A DNA stretch of 61,736 nt from Planctomycetota bacterium (lineage in GTDB: Bacteria > Planctomycetota > UBA8108 > UBA1146). Position numbers and translations under genes: made by a program. Every line of letters starts with the position of its first letter. Position 1 is the first letter of the stretch. Under the pieces are notes generated by a model. That model had not been told where the DNA came from. It made no database searches and saw only the letters and a list, made by a program, of their open reading frames with translations. Location: positions 1 through 61,736 of the forward strand of contig NZJA01000016.1 of assembly GCA_002691835.1 (NCBI GenBank). The letters run 5' to 3'. Shown here piece by piece: positions 19,964-29,376 of this stretch.

Positions 19964-20746
19964 ATGACCCAGAAGATGATTTTTCAGTTCACTGTTCTTT
20001 TATTGGGTCTTCTTCTGGCGGGCTGCACAGGCAAGCCGTCTGACGAGAGTTCCAATGGCCCTGACACTCGGTCAGAGGCGGCCGTCGACCCTCTTCCACG
20101 AATCGTCGATAACGCACCTGGTGAAAACCATTTCGATACGCTGGTTCAATTGACCGATGGAGGAGTGAACCGATCCCCAGTGTTTTGGGACAATGATCGC
20201 AGGGTTGGCTTTACCAGTGTACGTCCTCCTTACGAAGAAGTTCGCAACTTCAGTATGTTTGTCGATGCTTCCGGCTTGGAGTTGCTGCCGGAAGAATTGC
20301 CAAAACCCCTGAAGGAAGCCACATCCGCTCGTACAGGAAAGCCGATCCGCTGCCTCATGGCGCTTGCGGGGACTGGTGGAAAGGGTGTTTTTCCTGGGGC
20401 CTTCCCGCACTCAAAAGGTATTTCTACCGAGGTCTTGGTCTCTGTCGATGGCGGCGAACCGAAGGTTGTCAGTGGCAACGGGCAGGTTGCAGGATCACCC
20501 ACGCTCACTCCCGACGGTCGCTATGTCGTTTATTCGGGAGAGTCCTCCGAGGGTGAATACGATCTCTACGTTCACGATCTGGAATTAGAAATCACCGAGA
20601 AGATCACCACTGCTTACGGTTTTGATGGGGATCCCGCTTTTTCAGCAGATGGTCGACGGATGGTGTTTGTTTCGCAAAGAAATGACCAGGATCCGGATGA
20701 GTACAATCTGTTTGTTGCTGACTGGTTGCTTATTCAGGAAGAGTAA
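19964..20746 (+). CDS. Lipoprotein with Tol-like beta-propeller repeats
   Basis: The ATG at 19964 is used rather than the open frame's first codon at 19946, giving 260 residues. An N-terminal signal with lipobox LLLAGC predicts a lipoprotein. Two or more PD40/TolB-like repeats occur (PTLTPDGRYVVYSG, PAFSADGRRMVFVSQR), as in TolB-type propellers that monitor or bind periplasmic partners. With only part of a propeller it may need another copy or partner. Its end overlaps the end of the next gene by 17 bases. Confidence 0.75.
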   Translation: MTQKMIFQFTVLLLGLLLAGCTGKPSDESSNGPDTRSEAAVDPLPRIVDNAPGENHFDTLVQLTDGGVNRSPVFWDNDRRVGFTSVRPPYEEVRNFSMFVDASGLELLPEELPKPLKEATSARTGKPIRCLMALAGTGGKGVFPGAFPHSKGISTEVLVSVDGGEPKVVSGNGQVAGSPTLTPDGRYVVYSGESSEGEYDLYVHDLELEITEKITTAYGFDGDPAFSADGRRMVFVSQRNDQDPDEYNLFVADWLLIQEE

Positions 20747-22223
20747 ATTTACCGGTATTGGCTTTTCCCGGTTTGTTGAGGCGAATGTTTTTTCCCACCA
20801 TCCCGTGATGGGGATGTTGAGCGACCAGTGTGTAGTTCCCCAGCGGCAGAGGTGGCGATTCAAAGTGGCCACTGGTTTGACACCAGACAGTCAACTCATC
20901 GATCACGTTTTCGAGTTCCATTTCTGCAGGCCTGATTTTGACACAGGTTCCTCCAAACAGATGCGAACCATCGGCGGCCAGAACAAGCCCCCTTGCCACC
21001 ACGTAGTCCTGAAGTTCCAGCTTGAGTTCGCCACCCCCACTGTTTGGCATCGTCCAGATTTTGGAACTGGAGTGGAGGGCTGCGAGCGGATTTCCTGGAT
21101 CAGGATTCCAGCGAGCAGAAAAAGCGTATGTTTGACCAGAGGCAAGGATGTCGAGCTCGCTGAGAGTGGAAGCAAGGCCGTCAAAGATCACTTTTCCATT
21201 TCGAGCCACACGAATTTCCGCATTGGGAACCCGAGACTGGTTTTCGAAGACCACCGAGGCTGTGAAGTCTTCTGAAGGCATGAGCAGGAAAGGCTTGCGG
21301 ATGCCGATCTTGTCTCCAGGTATGAGCAGACTGAAGGATTTTTCCTGGTATCCGGGATGCTGGACGTAAGCGGTCGCCATTCCCTGTGTCAGTCCCTTGA
21401 TTTTAACCACGCCCCGCTCACCTGCCACGGCATCGGCGTCGTCTTCCATGCTGGTGACTAATGAAACCTTGGCTCCATCGAGAGTGACCTTGTCGCCGAT
21501 AACAAAAGCTTCCAGCTCACAGCCGGCGGGCAAGATGATCTGACGGTCGATGGTTTCGCCGGCGATAGCCGAGAGGTCATTAAAATAGGCATCCGCATGG
21601 TTGTCTGAGCGGACGATGACTGAAAAAGGTCCAGGCGGTATGAAGGTCTGAAACTTGCCTGATCCGTCAGTCGTGATCTCTGATTGCCAGCCTTTTGCGG
21701 TTTCGATCAACAGTCTGATTTGCGGCAGGGGTGTTGGATCAGGAAGCTTTTCTCCCTGGAGCACAAAGACGTGGCCTTTAACCGATCCCGAAAAAGTCGC
21801 AGCATCGTGAAGCGAAACGAAGCAGTTGTTTTCAATCATTGATTGAATCGCATAGGCGCCATCGGCTTCAAAGCGCACGAAGCCTGGGTTTCCAACAGGA
21901 ACCTTGACCCAGAAGTCGGGATTTGCTGGATCATCGACTTCACTGATTGTCAGGTCGATCCCGTTATTGTCGAGAAGGGTGATCACGGGATCGGTGAGGA
22001 AGTTCTGCGGATTCCTGTTGAGGAACAAATATCCCCGACAATTGTGATAAGGAGTCCCGATGCCGAGAAGACCCGGTTTTATGGGGCCGAGGTGGGACTG
22101 GCCTCCCTGGGGCACCGGGGTGGTCATCTGGCGGGAGACCCTGAAAGCGAAGAACCCAAAGAAGATCACCAGCAATATCAGTAGAAACAGCACAGTACCT
22201 AAGGTGTTTTTCAGAGTGATCAT
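20730..22223 (-). CDS. Membrane-anchored protein with carboxypeptidase-regulatory-like repeats
   Basis: A 497-residue protein. The first 30 residues form one membrane helix (VLFLLILLVIFFGFFAF), and the rest is extracytoplasmic and beta-rich. Repeated units such as GSVKGHVFVLQ plus GSGKFQTFIPPGPFSV and GHFESPPLPLGNYTL match carboxypeptidase-regulatory/CnaB-like domains that act as structural stalks. There are no clear catalytic motifs. It is coupled by ATGA to the SPOR lipoprotein gene upstream, so the two probably serve the envelope together. Confidence 0.75.
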   Translation of the reverse strand: MITLKNTLGTVLFLLILLVIFFGFFAFRVSRQMTTPVPQGGQSHLGPIKPGLLGIGTPYHNCRGYLFLNRNPQNFLTDPVITLLDNNGIDLTISEVDDPANPDFWVKVPVGNPGFVRFEADGAYAIQSMIENNCFVSLHDAATFSGSVKGHVFVLQGEKLPDPTPLPQIRLLIETAKGWQSEITTDGSGKFQTFIPPGPFSVIVRSDNHADAYFNDLSAIAGETIDRQIILPAGCELEAFVIGDKVTLDGAKVSLVTSMEDDADAVAGERGVVKIKGLTQGMATAYVQHPGYQEKSFSLLIPGDKIGIRKPFLLMPSEDFTASVVFENQSRVPNAEIRVARNGKVIFDGLASTLSELDILASGQTYAFSARWNPDPGNPLAALHSSSKIWTMPNSGGGELKLELQDYVVARGLVLAADGSHLFGGTCVKIRPAEMELENVIDELTVWCQTSGHFESPPLPLGNYTLVAQHPHHGMVGKNIRLNKPGKANTGKFTLPE

Positions 22224-23062
22224 GGGACTACCTTGACGTCCTCAAGCCCCAGTGCGGCCTGGATGCGGCTGGCGTGCTGTTGAGCTTCGGAACGAACTTT
22301 ATATCTGCCAGAGAGAACCCGATGTAGCGGGGATCCCTTGCGGCCGGGCATGCGGATCTCTGTGAGGAAGCCTGCATCTTGCAGACGTGTGGACAGCTTG
22401 AGGGCGAGGGACTTCTTGAGGAATGCTCCGACTTGCACGCTAAACCAGGGGTCGTATTGGAGACGCAGGGTGGCCTGTGCAGAATGCTTTCCAGAGCCGC
22501 CCAACTGGAGGCAGTTTTGAAGTGCGACTTGAGCTTCTTCAAACCGTCCGAGGCGTTGAAGAGCGACTCCTTGCTGATAAAAAGCCTCACTTCGGGTTTC
22601 GTTGTCGATGGCCTGAAGGCCCGCTTCCCGAAAGCAAGCCGCCGCCCTTGCCGGGTTCAGATCGATAGCGATAGCCCCCCGTTGGAGAAGGGCGCGGGCT
22701 GCGATGGCGCCCCCACGTGACTGGGCCTCCCGCAGGAGGCCTTCCGCCTCCTCCATGCGTCCCCGACGTTGGGCACAGATTCCTGCACTGAGAAGCGCTT
22801 CGCCAGATCGGCGATCAGTGGGATATCGCTCAGCAAAGAGGGAAAAAGCACTTTGGGCGACAGCGACATCATCGAGCAGCCAGGCTTTGCGAGCGTCCTG
22901 CCACTGCGATTCAACGATGGGGTTGGGTGCTGAAACAGATGGTCTTTTGGAAGAGCCTGAAGAACAACCGCTGATAAAAATGCACAGGAGGATGGCACAG
23001 GACATGAAACCTGCTGCTTGACCCTTGTAGGCCAGAAAGTCATTTTTCCTGCGGTCTTTCAT
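22220..23062 (-). CDS. TPR lipoprotein with C-terminal SPOR domain
   Basis: ATG 23062 is preferred because GGAAGGA precedes it; the earlier codon at 23092 has no such site. The 280-residue product has a basic N-terminus, a hydrophobic signal and lipobox FISGC. TPR-like units follow (AVAQSAFSLFAERYPTDRR, EAEGLLREAQSRGG, EAQVALQNCLQLGG). The C-terminus WFSVQVGAFLKKSLALKL...HRVLSGRYKVRSEAQ is a SPOR domain, which in other bacteria binds peptidoglycan stripped of peptides at division sites. Its presence implies the organism has peptidoglycan. Confidence 0.85.
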   Translation of the reverse strand: MKDRRKNDFLAYKGQAAGFMSCAILLCIFISGCSSGSSKRPSVSAPNPIVESQWQDARKAWLLDDVAVAQSAFSLFAERYPTDRRSGEALLSAGICAQRRGRMEEAEGLLREAQSRGGAIAARALLQRGAIAIDLNPARAAACFREAGLQAIDNETRSEAFYQQGVALQRLGRFEEAQVALQNCLQLGGSGKHSAQATLRLQYDPWFSVQVGAFLKKSLALKLSTRLQDAGFLTEIRMPGRKGSPLHRVLSGRYKVRSEAQQHASRIQAALGLEDVKVVP

Positions 23063-23165
23063 AGAGGTGTCCTTCCGTTCATCATCCTGCATCAGCGGGT
23101 GAATTTGTGCAAAGGATTTCAGAGCATTCAGTCACCTCAAAAGGTCATTCAGTCAGGAGGCCAGA

Positions 23166-25109
23166 GTGCGGATCGGTGTTGATAGTGGTGGAACTTTTAC
23201 TGACATCGTCATCGCAGATGCGAAAGGGGTGCGGTTAAAAAAAGTACCGTCAACGCCGGACGATCCGTCGAGGGCGATCCTGAAGGCTCTCGATGGGATC
23301 GACGCTGCCGAAGTGGTCCATGGAACCACAGTCGCCACCAATGCTCTTCTTGAACGCAAGTTTGCCCGTGCGGGTCTCGTCACCCACCGTGGATTCGAGG
23401 ACCTGCTCGATTTGGGACGTCAGAACAGATCGCAACTTCACGATCTTGAACCGGTTTCCACGGTTCCTCTGATTCCGGCTGCCGATCGTTTCGGACTCAC
23501 CCTGAGAAGGGGACCGGGAGGTAAAGAGGTGCTGGGGGTCGACCTTTCAGAACTTTCCAGTTTACGCCAATGGGTGCTGGAGAAAGACCTGGAAGCGATC
23601 GCAGTGGGTTTTCTGCACAGCACTGAGAATGGCAGTGACGAAGACCTGGTGGCGCAGTTGTTGGAGGACCTTGATTTACCGGTAGTGCTTTCCCATCAGG
23701 TGGCGGCAGAGCCACGAGAGTGGGAGCGTTTTAGTACGGCGACTGCCGCTGCGGTTCTCGCTCCGGTGATGGGGAGATATTTACAAAAGCTGGCTCAGCG
23801 ATTAAGTCCAGCTCAACTGCGAATCATGGATTCGGCTGGTTCGGCTCGTCCTTGGTCTGGACTTGTTGCTGAACCGGTGAAGACGGTTCTCTCTGGGCCA
23901 GCAGGGGGAGTGATGGCCGCTCAGCAAAGTAGCGATGGTACTCCAGCCATCACCTTTGACATGGGCGGAACCAGTACGGATGTTTGTCTGGTGGGTGGAG
24001 CGGCTCACCGATTCCGCAAACGAAATACCTTTGTTGATGGGATCCCCATCGCTGTACCGATGATGGATATCCATACGGTGGGCGCAGGAGGAGGCTCGGT
24101 CGCCTGGCTGGATGCTGGGGGTGCCATGAGGGTAGGCCCGCAGAGTGCGGGAGCGGATCCCGGGCCCGCTGCATACGGTCGCGGAGGAGATCGTGCGACG
24201 GTGACTGATGCTCATGTGGTTCTTGGAAGACTGCCGAAAGATGCATTGTTAGGTGAGCAAACAGAAATTGATGCTGAAGCATCCCGCCAAGTGATTGATC
24301 AAATGGCGCGTCTCCTCGACTGGAGTTCTGAACGGGTCGCACTTGGGATCATCGATGTCGCCAATCATGAGATGGAGCGGGCCTTGCGAAAGGTCTCTCA
24401 GGAGCGAGGCCAAGACCCCGGAGAAACCACCCTCGTCTGTTTCGGTGGAGCTGGGGCTCTTCACGCCGTTGAGTTGGCGAGGTCTTGCGGAATTCCAAGG
24501 GTCCGTGTTCCTGCAGGCGCAGGCTGCTTCAGTGCCATGGGGCTGTTGCAGTCTCCATGGTGTGAGCAGTCAGAAGCAGTTTTGCTCAAAGAGCTGCCGG
24601 AGCAGTGGGATAGTGAACTGGAACAGTTGGCAGAAACGCTTCAGCAGCAGGCGCTGATGAAAATGCCTGGAGTGGAACTGCAAGACGTGCAAGTGGATCG
24701 CTTTTTACGGGCTCGACATCAGGGGCAATCCCATGATTTGGAAATCGAACCGGGGAATCACCCCGCGAGCTCTTTCCGTGATCGGTATGAAGAACAGTTC
24801 GGTTACCGAATGCCCGATAGAATGGTCGAGGGTGTCGCTTTGCGGGTCTCTCTCACTTCGCGTCAACCGAGGGAGTCTTTTGTGTTGGTTGAAAAAACAA
24901 CATCGGGAGAAGAGGCGCGGGTTTTTCTAAACTCGAAAGAAGGCTATCAGCTGATCCCTCGTATTGGACAGGGCTCTATCGTTGTGGGAGAAACTCTTCA
25001 CGGCCCTCTCTTGATCGAAGGCTGGACCACCTTTACCTGGATTCCCCGCGCAGCATCGGTGACCGTCGATGATGGCGGCGATTTATGGATCAAGGTGTCA
25101 AAGGGATGA
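23166..25109 (+). CDS. hyuA: Hydantoinase/oxoprolinase subunit A (HyuA)
   Basis: A 647-residue ATP-grasp-like hydrolase subunit of the hydantoinase A/oxoprolinase family, probably opening a cyclic amide with ATP. The N-terminus RIGVDSGGTFTDIVI and GTTVATNALLERKFARAGL are the ASKHA nucleotide-fold signatures, and TFDMGGTSTDVCLVGG, GAGGGSVAWLDAGG and GPQSAGADPGPAAYGRGG are the family's second half. It starts at GTG 23166. The B subunit usually lies next to it; here hyuB is at 44674-46248 on the opposite strand. The next gene overlaps it by ATGA. Confidence 0.94.
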   Translation: MRIGVDSGGTFTDIVIADAKGVRLKKVPSTPDDPSRAILKALDGIDAAEVVHGTTVATNALLERKFARAGLVTHRGFEDLLDLGRQNRSQLHDLEPVSTVPLIPAADRFGLTLRRGPGGKEVLGVDLSELSSLRQWVLEKDLEAIAVGFLHSTENGSDEDLVAQLLEDLDLPVVLSHQVAAEPREWERFSTATAAAVLAPVMGRYLQKLAQRLSPAQLRIMDSAGSARPWSGLVAEPVKTVLSGPAGGVMAAQQSSDGTPAITFDMGGTSTDVCLVGGAAHRFRKRNTFVDGIPIAVPMMDIHTVGAGGGSVAWLDAGGAMRVGPQSAGADPGPAAYGRGGDRATVTDAHVVLGRLPKDALLGEQTEIDAEASRQVIDQMARLLDWSSERVALGIIDVANHEMERALRKVSQERGQDPGETTLVCFGGAGALHAVELARSCGIPRVRVPAGAGCFSAMGLLQSPWCEQSEAVLLKELPEQWDSELEQLAETLQQQALMKMPGVELQDVQVDRFLRARHQGQSHDLEIEPGNHPASSFRDRYEEQFGYRMPDRMVEGVALRVSLTSRQPRESFVLVEKTTSGEEARVFLNSKEGYQLIPRIGQGSIVVGETLHGPLLIEGWTTFTWIPRAASVTVDDGGDLWIKVSKG

Positions 25110-26431
25110 AGGCTCTTCCGTTGTGGGTCGGATCGCTATTGTTGTCGACCTCTTTTGTAATCAGCTGGTGGATTTGGGCTCAGTCTGCAGCAGGTCTTTC
25201 TGCCGACGCCCCTCTTCAATTGCAAATTTTTAAGGCAGTTGGCCTGGGGCTGTGGATGGCCGCAGGTTGGTTCTGGTTTGCTCGCGTCCCCCCAAGGCAT
25301 GCGATGTGGTCCATTCTGATCGGTGCGACTCTGGTTCGAGCCTTGTTGCTGACGGTTGATCCGTTGCTCAGTGATGATCTTTGGCGATACCTCTGGGATG
25401 GGGAAGTTCAAAGGCAGGGGTATTCTCCTTACGGAGTGGCACCGGCGGATGAGGCCCTCGATGACGTGGCGGCTTCAGCAGACTGGCAAGGTGTCCGCGA
25501 CCGCATCAATCACCCTCAGATTCCAACGGTATATCCTCCAGCGGCTCAATTCGCTTTTCGATTTTTTGCGTTCGGTGCGGACTCTTGGCGTTGCTGGATG
25601 ATCATGGCTGATCTTGCAGTGGGTGTACTGCTGTGTCGTCTGCTGTTGAGAAAAGGCTGGGATCTTCGGCGCAGTATTTTTTGGTGCTGGCATCCACTGC
25701 CGATTCTGGAGAGCGCGATCGGCGGACATCTTCATCTTTTGGCAGTTCTCTTGCTGGCAGTGGCGTTGATGTACATCGAAGGACGGCAGCGTTGGCAAGG
25801 GGCTGGATTTCTTTCGCTGGCAACATCGACATTGTTGGTCCCCGCTGGCTTGATGTTTCATATGTTGAAAAAACTGGGCTGGCAGTCGGGGGGGATTTTC
25901 TTTGCAGGGCTGGCAGCCACGACGATGTTCTTCATCTTTGAGTGGCATCCGAATACCGCTGACGGTTGGGGATCATACGCCGGAAGTTGGTACTCTGGAG
26001 GGCTCTTGCTGGAGCCCCTTGGAAGACTGTTGGGCGTGAATGTTTATGATGCCGGAGATCCATGGACCCGTGGCATTCGCTCAGGTCTTGTCGGGGCCTG
26101 GTGGTTTCTGGCTTGGGCAGTCAGGAATCTGGAGACGTGGCGTGCGACTCGGATTTTGATGCTGGGATTTTTGTTACTGACGCCAACCCTGCATCCCTGG
26201 TACGCCTTATGGTTGCTCTTGCCGACAATCATCAGCCCTTCTCCCGGGGCCTTTCTGCTGACTCTGACAGTCTTGTTGAACTATCGGGTTCTCGACTCTT
26301 GGCGGGGCGCAGGTGTTTGGGAGTTTCCTCCGGGAACGACCGCGTGGGTTTTTACTCTGCCGCTTCTGTTTTTGTTTGTGGAGGCTGTTCAAGCTCTTCG
26401 GCGGGGCGTCTCCACTCCAGCCAAAGAATGA
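25106..26431 (+). CDS. GT-C fold integral membrane glycosyltransferase (GT87-like)
   Basis: Starts at the ATG overlapping the hyuA stop, giving 441 residues with about ten hydrophobic segments. The first loop carries DPLLSDDLWRYLWDGEVQ, and a later loop has PQIPTVYPPAAQFAF; both fit the polyprenyl-phosphate-sugar-dependent GT-C group, where acidic residues after TM1 are catalytic. The sugar and acceptor are unknown. The last 80 bases overlap lspA on the other strand, so the two genes share their 3' ends. Confidence 0.8.
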   Translation: MKALPLWVGSLLLSTSFVISWWIWAQSAAGLSADAPLQLQIFKAVGLGLWMAAGWFWFARVPPRHAMWSILIGATLVRALLLTVDPLLSDDLWRYLWDGEVQRQGYSPYGVAPADEALDDVAASADWQGVRDRINHPQIPTVYPPAAQFAFRFFAFGADSWRCWMIMADLAVGVLLCRLLLRKGWDLRRSIFWCWHPLPILESAIGGHLHLLAVLLLAVALMYIEGRQRWQGAGFLSLATSTLLVPAGLMFHMLKKLGWQSGGIFFAGLAATTMFFIFEWHPNTADGWGSYAGSWYSGGLLLEPLGRLLGVNVYDAGDPWTRGIRSGLVGAWWFLAWAVRNLETWRATRILMLGFLLLTPTLHPWYALWLLLPTIISPSPGAFLLTLTVLLNYRVLDSWRGAGVWEFPPGTTAWVFTLPLLFLFVEAVQALRRGVSTPAKE

Positions 26432-27047
26432 TGCCGACGCCACAGACGATGGCGCTGTCGGCGATATTAAAGTTGGGCCACACATATTCATGGTTCCCCC
26501 ACTGAACAGACCAACGAACAAAATCGCGGACCCCGCCGATCGTGATTCTGTCGTAGAGGTTTCCGGCTGCACCGGAAGCGATCATCCCCAAGGCGGTTAC
26601 CATCAGCGGACTATTCGATCGAAATGATGCGATATAAAAACAGACGGGCAGGGCCAAAAAAGAGACCCCGATCAACAACCAGGGCGCCCAGGAAAACCAA
26701 CCGTTGAAGGCCCCCAAATTGAGAGCCGCTTCGAGGGCAAAGCCGGGAAAGATTTCATGGATCGGCGAACGAGTCACTGCAGGGAGGCCAGAAGGGGTGG
26801 TAAAGACTTCAACATTCAGGAACTGAAACGCTGCGAGTTTCGTCCATAAGTCAGCCCACAGCAGGAATCCGGTAACCAGGGTAAACAGTCCGGCGGCGCG
26901 CGCCGGCGGTTGCCCGTTACGGAAAACGCTTTGGGGGGGTTGTGCAGAGTCACCCCTGACCGGAGAAATCGGTTCCCCCCCGGCCGGTTCTCCGGTCGCT
27001 TCTGTCTTGGGGGGGTTGGATTTGTCGTCGTTGGAATCAATGTTCAT
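26352..27047 (-). CDS. lspA: Lipoprotein signal peptidase
   Basis: LspA cuts the signal peptide of prolipoproteins. The 231-residue form has about 50 extra hydrophilic N-terminal residues, then four hydrophobic segments. Motifs are DLWTKLAAF, ALNLGAFNGWF, SGAAGNLYDRI and WPNFNIADSAI; the catalytic aspartates would be Asp166 and Asp197. GGTGA lies just before the ATG. Several lipoprotein genes in this window would be its substrates. Its 3' end overlaps the GT-C gene end by 80 bases. Confidence 0.93.
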   Translation of the reverse strand: MNIDSNDDKSNPPKTEATGEPAGGEPISPVRGDSAQPPQSVFRNGQPPARAAGLFTLVTGFLLWADLWTKLAAFQFLNVEVFTTPSGLPAVTRSPIHEIFPGFALEAALNLGAFNGWFSWAPWLLIGVSFLALPVCFYIASFRSNSPLMVTALGMIASGAAGNLYDRITIGGVRDFVRWSVQWGNHEYVWPNFNIADSAIVCGVGIILWLEWRRPAEELEQPPQTKTEAAE

Positions 27048-27124
27048 GTCACCATGACAACCTGAATCGAAGCACCTGTCGAGATTTTGTTGTCAGTCAG
27101 CGGGATCTTTCGAAGGGAACACCT

Positions 27125-28222
27125 GTGCCAGAACACCAAAAAACCTATTTCAGACCCCTTCCGGGTTTTCTATTCCTGATTCTCGTCACCGGGTTGGGCT
27201 TTACGGTCAGTGGAATGGCGGTCAGTGGCGGCGATGAGGCTGTCGGAGATCGATTTGTTTCTCCACGGGAGGCCTTGACTGACGAAGAGAGTCGCTTGGT
27301 TGGGCTCTTTGAACAGGCTGCCCCAACGGTCGTCAATGTTCGCTCCAACCAAACGATCGGCAATCGGCTCAGCGGCTTTTCTTTTGAAAGGCCTGCAGGG
27401 ACGGGGACCGGCTTTTTCTGGGACCTGGATGGACATGTGGTCACGAACTACCACGTGATTGCTCGTGCCAGTGCCGGAGTCACGGTGGCGTTTAGTGACG
27501 GCACGACCAGTCCGGCAAAAATCGTCGGGTTTTCCAAAGCGAAGGACTTGGCGGTTCTCAAGGTTGAGAGGGTTCCCGATGGGCTGGATTTGATCCCCGT
27601 TGGAACCAGCGGGGATCTCAAAGTGGGCCAGAATGTTCATGCCATCGGTAATCCGTTTGGTCTTGATCAGTCTCTGAGTCGTGGAGTGATCAGCGCACTT
27701 GGGAGAGAGATTCGTTCACTGCAGGAGACGACGATTCACGATGTCATTCAGACGGATGCTGCCGTCAATCCTGGAAATTCAGGCGGGCCCCTTCTGGATA
27801 GTGCAGGACGATTGATCGGGGTAAACACCGCGATCTATAGCCCGACTGGAGCCCATGCGGGGATTTCTTTTGCCATTCCTGTGGACACCGTAATGCGCAC
27901 AGTCCCTGACTTGATCCGCTTTGGAGAGGTTCAGCGCCCGATCCTTGGATTTGTTCCCTACACCGGGGTCAATGCTCAGCGATTCAAAGGTGTCGTGATC
28001 GTTGAGGCGGATGAGGTTCTTGCAAATCAGGGAGTCGAGGGTGTCTTCGAAGGAGAAGTCCGCGACACGATCGTCGCCGTCGATGGCCGCCCGACTCCGA
28101 CCCTGGGAGAATTCCTCTCTCTAATGGAAGGTTACCGCCCCGGGATGGCTGTGGAGGTCACCCTCGAAAGAGATGGGGAAAGCAGAAAAATTCGCTCTAC
28201 GCTACTGCCTCCTCCTTCCTGA
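27125..28222 (+). CDS. HtrA/DegP-like serine protease with PDZ domain
   Basis: A 365-residue envelope protease. GTG 27125 is preceded by AAGGGAAC. The first 30 residues form a signal anchor. The trypsin-like domain has His110 in TNYHVI, Asp141 in AKDLAVLK and Ser219 in GNSGGPLL, a complete triad. A single C-terminal PDZ-like region (about 270-360) binds unfolded ends in related proteins. It is divergent from lspA with a 77-base gap, which may carry both promoters. Confidence 0.93.
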   Translation: MPEHQKTYFRPLPGFLFLILVTGLGFTVSGMAVSGGDEAVGDRFVSPREALTDEESRLVGLFEQAAPTVVNVRSNQTIGNRLSGFSFERPAGTGTGFFWDLDGHVVTNYHVIARASAGVTVAFSDGTTSPAKIVGFSKAKDLAVLKVERVPDGLDLIPVGTSGDLKVGQNVHAIGNPFGLDQSLSRGVISALGREIRSLQETTIHDVIQTDAAVNPGNSGGPLLDSAGRLIGVNTAIYSPTGAHAGISFAIPVDTVMRTVPDLIRFGEVQRPILGFVPYTGVNAQRFKGVVIVEADEVLANQGVEGVFEGEVRDTIVAVDGRPTPTLGEFLSLMEGYRPGMAVEVTLERDGESRKIRSTLLPPPS

Positions 28223-28319
28223 TTTCACGGATACAGGGGTTTGGCAACCACAACGGTGGCTGGGAATCACGGGCACCCTCGGCAACGATTCGTTATCCTG
28301 TTGGCGGAGAGGGGTGTCG

Positions 28320-28925
28320 ATGATCTCTGCAAAAGAAGCCATTAGCCGATTGAAGTTGGGGAACGCTGAATTTATTTCTGCGATGCAGAAGGATGAACAG
28401 TCCTTGGCGATTCCGGTTCCAGATCCGGGAAAAGTCCCCGCTCAAAAACCTTTTGCGGTAATCCTTTCGTGTGCCGACTCCAGAGTTCCTCCAGAAGTGA
28501 TTTTTCAACAAGGATGTGGTCAGCTTTTTGTTCAAAGAGTTGCGGGTCACGTTGTGGATGACTTCATGCGTGAAAGCGTGCTCTTCGGCTGCGATGGCCT
28601 TGGTTCACGTTTGATTCTGGTGTTGGGTCATCGAGATTGCGGAGCGGTGAAGGCGACCCTTGCGATGGCAGATCCTGAAGCGGAAGAGATCCCCTACCTT
28701 GATCAGGTCCGGGCAGAGATTCAGCCAGCGGTGGAAGACCTTCAACGCTCCTACGTCGATGGTTCTGGCTCGGAGAGAACAGAAGTGATCAACGATGCGG
28801 TCGCAAAGCATGTCCAGGCCACCGTTGAAAAAGTCCGCAACTTTTGCACATCAGGGTCGGATGATTTGCAGGTTGTCGGCGCAGTCTTTGATATCGCTTC
28901 GGGGGAAGTTCTGTTTTTGGACTGA
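28320..28925 (+). CDS. Beta-class carbonic anhydrase
   Basis: Interconverts carbon dioxide and bicarbonate. ATG 28320 is chosen because GGAGAGGGG precedes it; the frame upstream runs back into the protease gene. The 201 residues contain the zinc ligands Cys51, His104 and Cys107 in SCADSRVPPE and GHRDCGAVK, with the Asp53-Arg55 dyad that marks beta carbonic anhydrases. The stop is 3 bases from the end of the convergent gene. Confidence 0.95.
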   Translation: MISAKEAISRLKLGNAEFISAMQKDEQSLAIPVPDPGKVPAQKPFAVILSCADSRVPPEVIFQQGCGQLFVQRVAGHVVDDFMRESVLFGCDGLGSRLILVLGHRDCGAVKATLAMADPEAEEIPYLDQVRAEIQPAVEDLQRSYVDGSGSERTEVINDAVAKHVQATVEKVRNFCTSGSDDLQVVGAVFDIASGEVLFLD

Positions 28926-28928
28926 AGG

Positions 28929-29312
28929 TCAAGAAACCTGTTCGCGGCAATAGCGGTGAATCTCGGCGAGGACCGCTTCCTGAAGAGCCTCGCCCTCTTC
29001 TTTGCAATCGGTAAAGAATTGGCTGAAGTGTTCCGAAGCCTGATAGAGCGGCATGGAATTCATATCGACGCTACGAATGAAGGCCCCCGTTTTGCCCAAT
29101 ACCTGACGCACAAGATGGGGAAGTCGTACCCCCTGAGTCGCGAGGCAATATCCGTAAACAAGGATCGAAGCTTGCAGATTTGAGGCGCACTCTTCCTGCA
29201 TCATATGGGAGACCAGGTCTCCTGGCCGGTCGAGAACGGTTTCTGCCCCACTCTCATCGGTGACGACGAGATGGCCATCGATTTCCCCGACCCAGTTCAT
29301 TTTTTCAATCAT
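28929..29312 (-). CDS. Small conserved-looking protein of unknown function
   Basis: A 127-residue acidic soluble protein with GGAAGCG ahead of its ATG. Strands near the start (VGEIDGHLVVTDESG) and a helix-rich rest ending in ALQEAVLAEIHRYCREQ are visible; there is no signal or membrane segment. No family is recognised. It converges with the carbonic anhydrase gene and precedes the photolyase on the same strand, separated by 64 bases. Confidence 0.65.
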   Translation of the reverse strand: MIEKMNWVGEIDGHLVVTDESGAETVLDRPGDLVSHMMQEECASNLQASILVYGYCLATQGVRLPHLVRQVLGKTGAFIRSVDMNSMPLYQASEHFSQFFTDCKEEGEALQEAVLAEIHRYCREQVS

Positions 29313-29376
29313 GGCTTCGCTTCCGTCGATTTGAGGGATCCTGTCTCCCCGAGGCTATCGGTCTTAGGGGTGAGCA

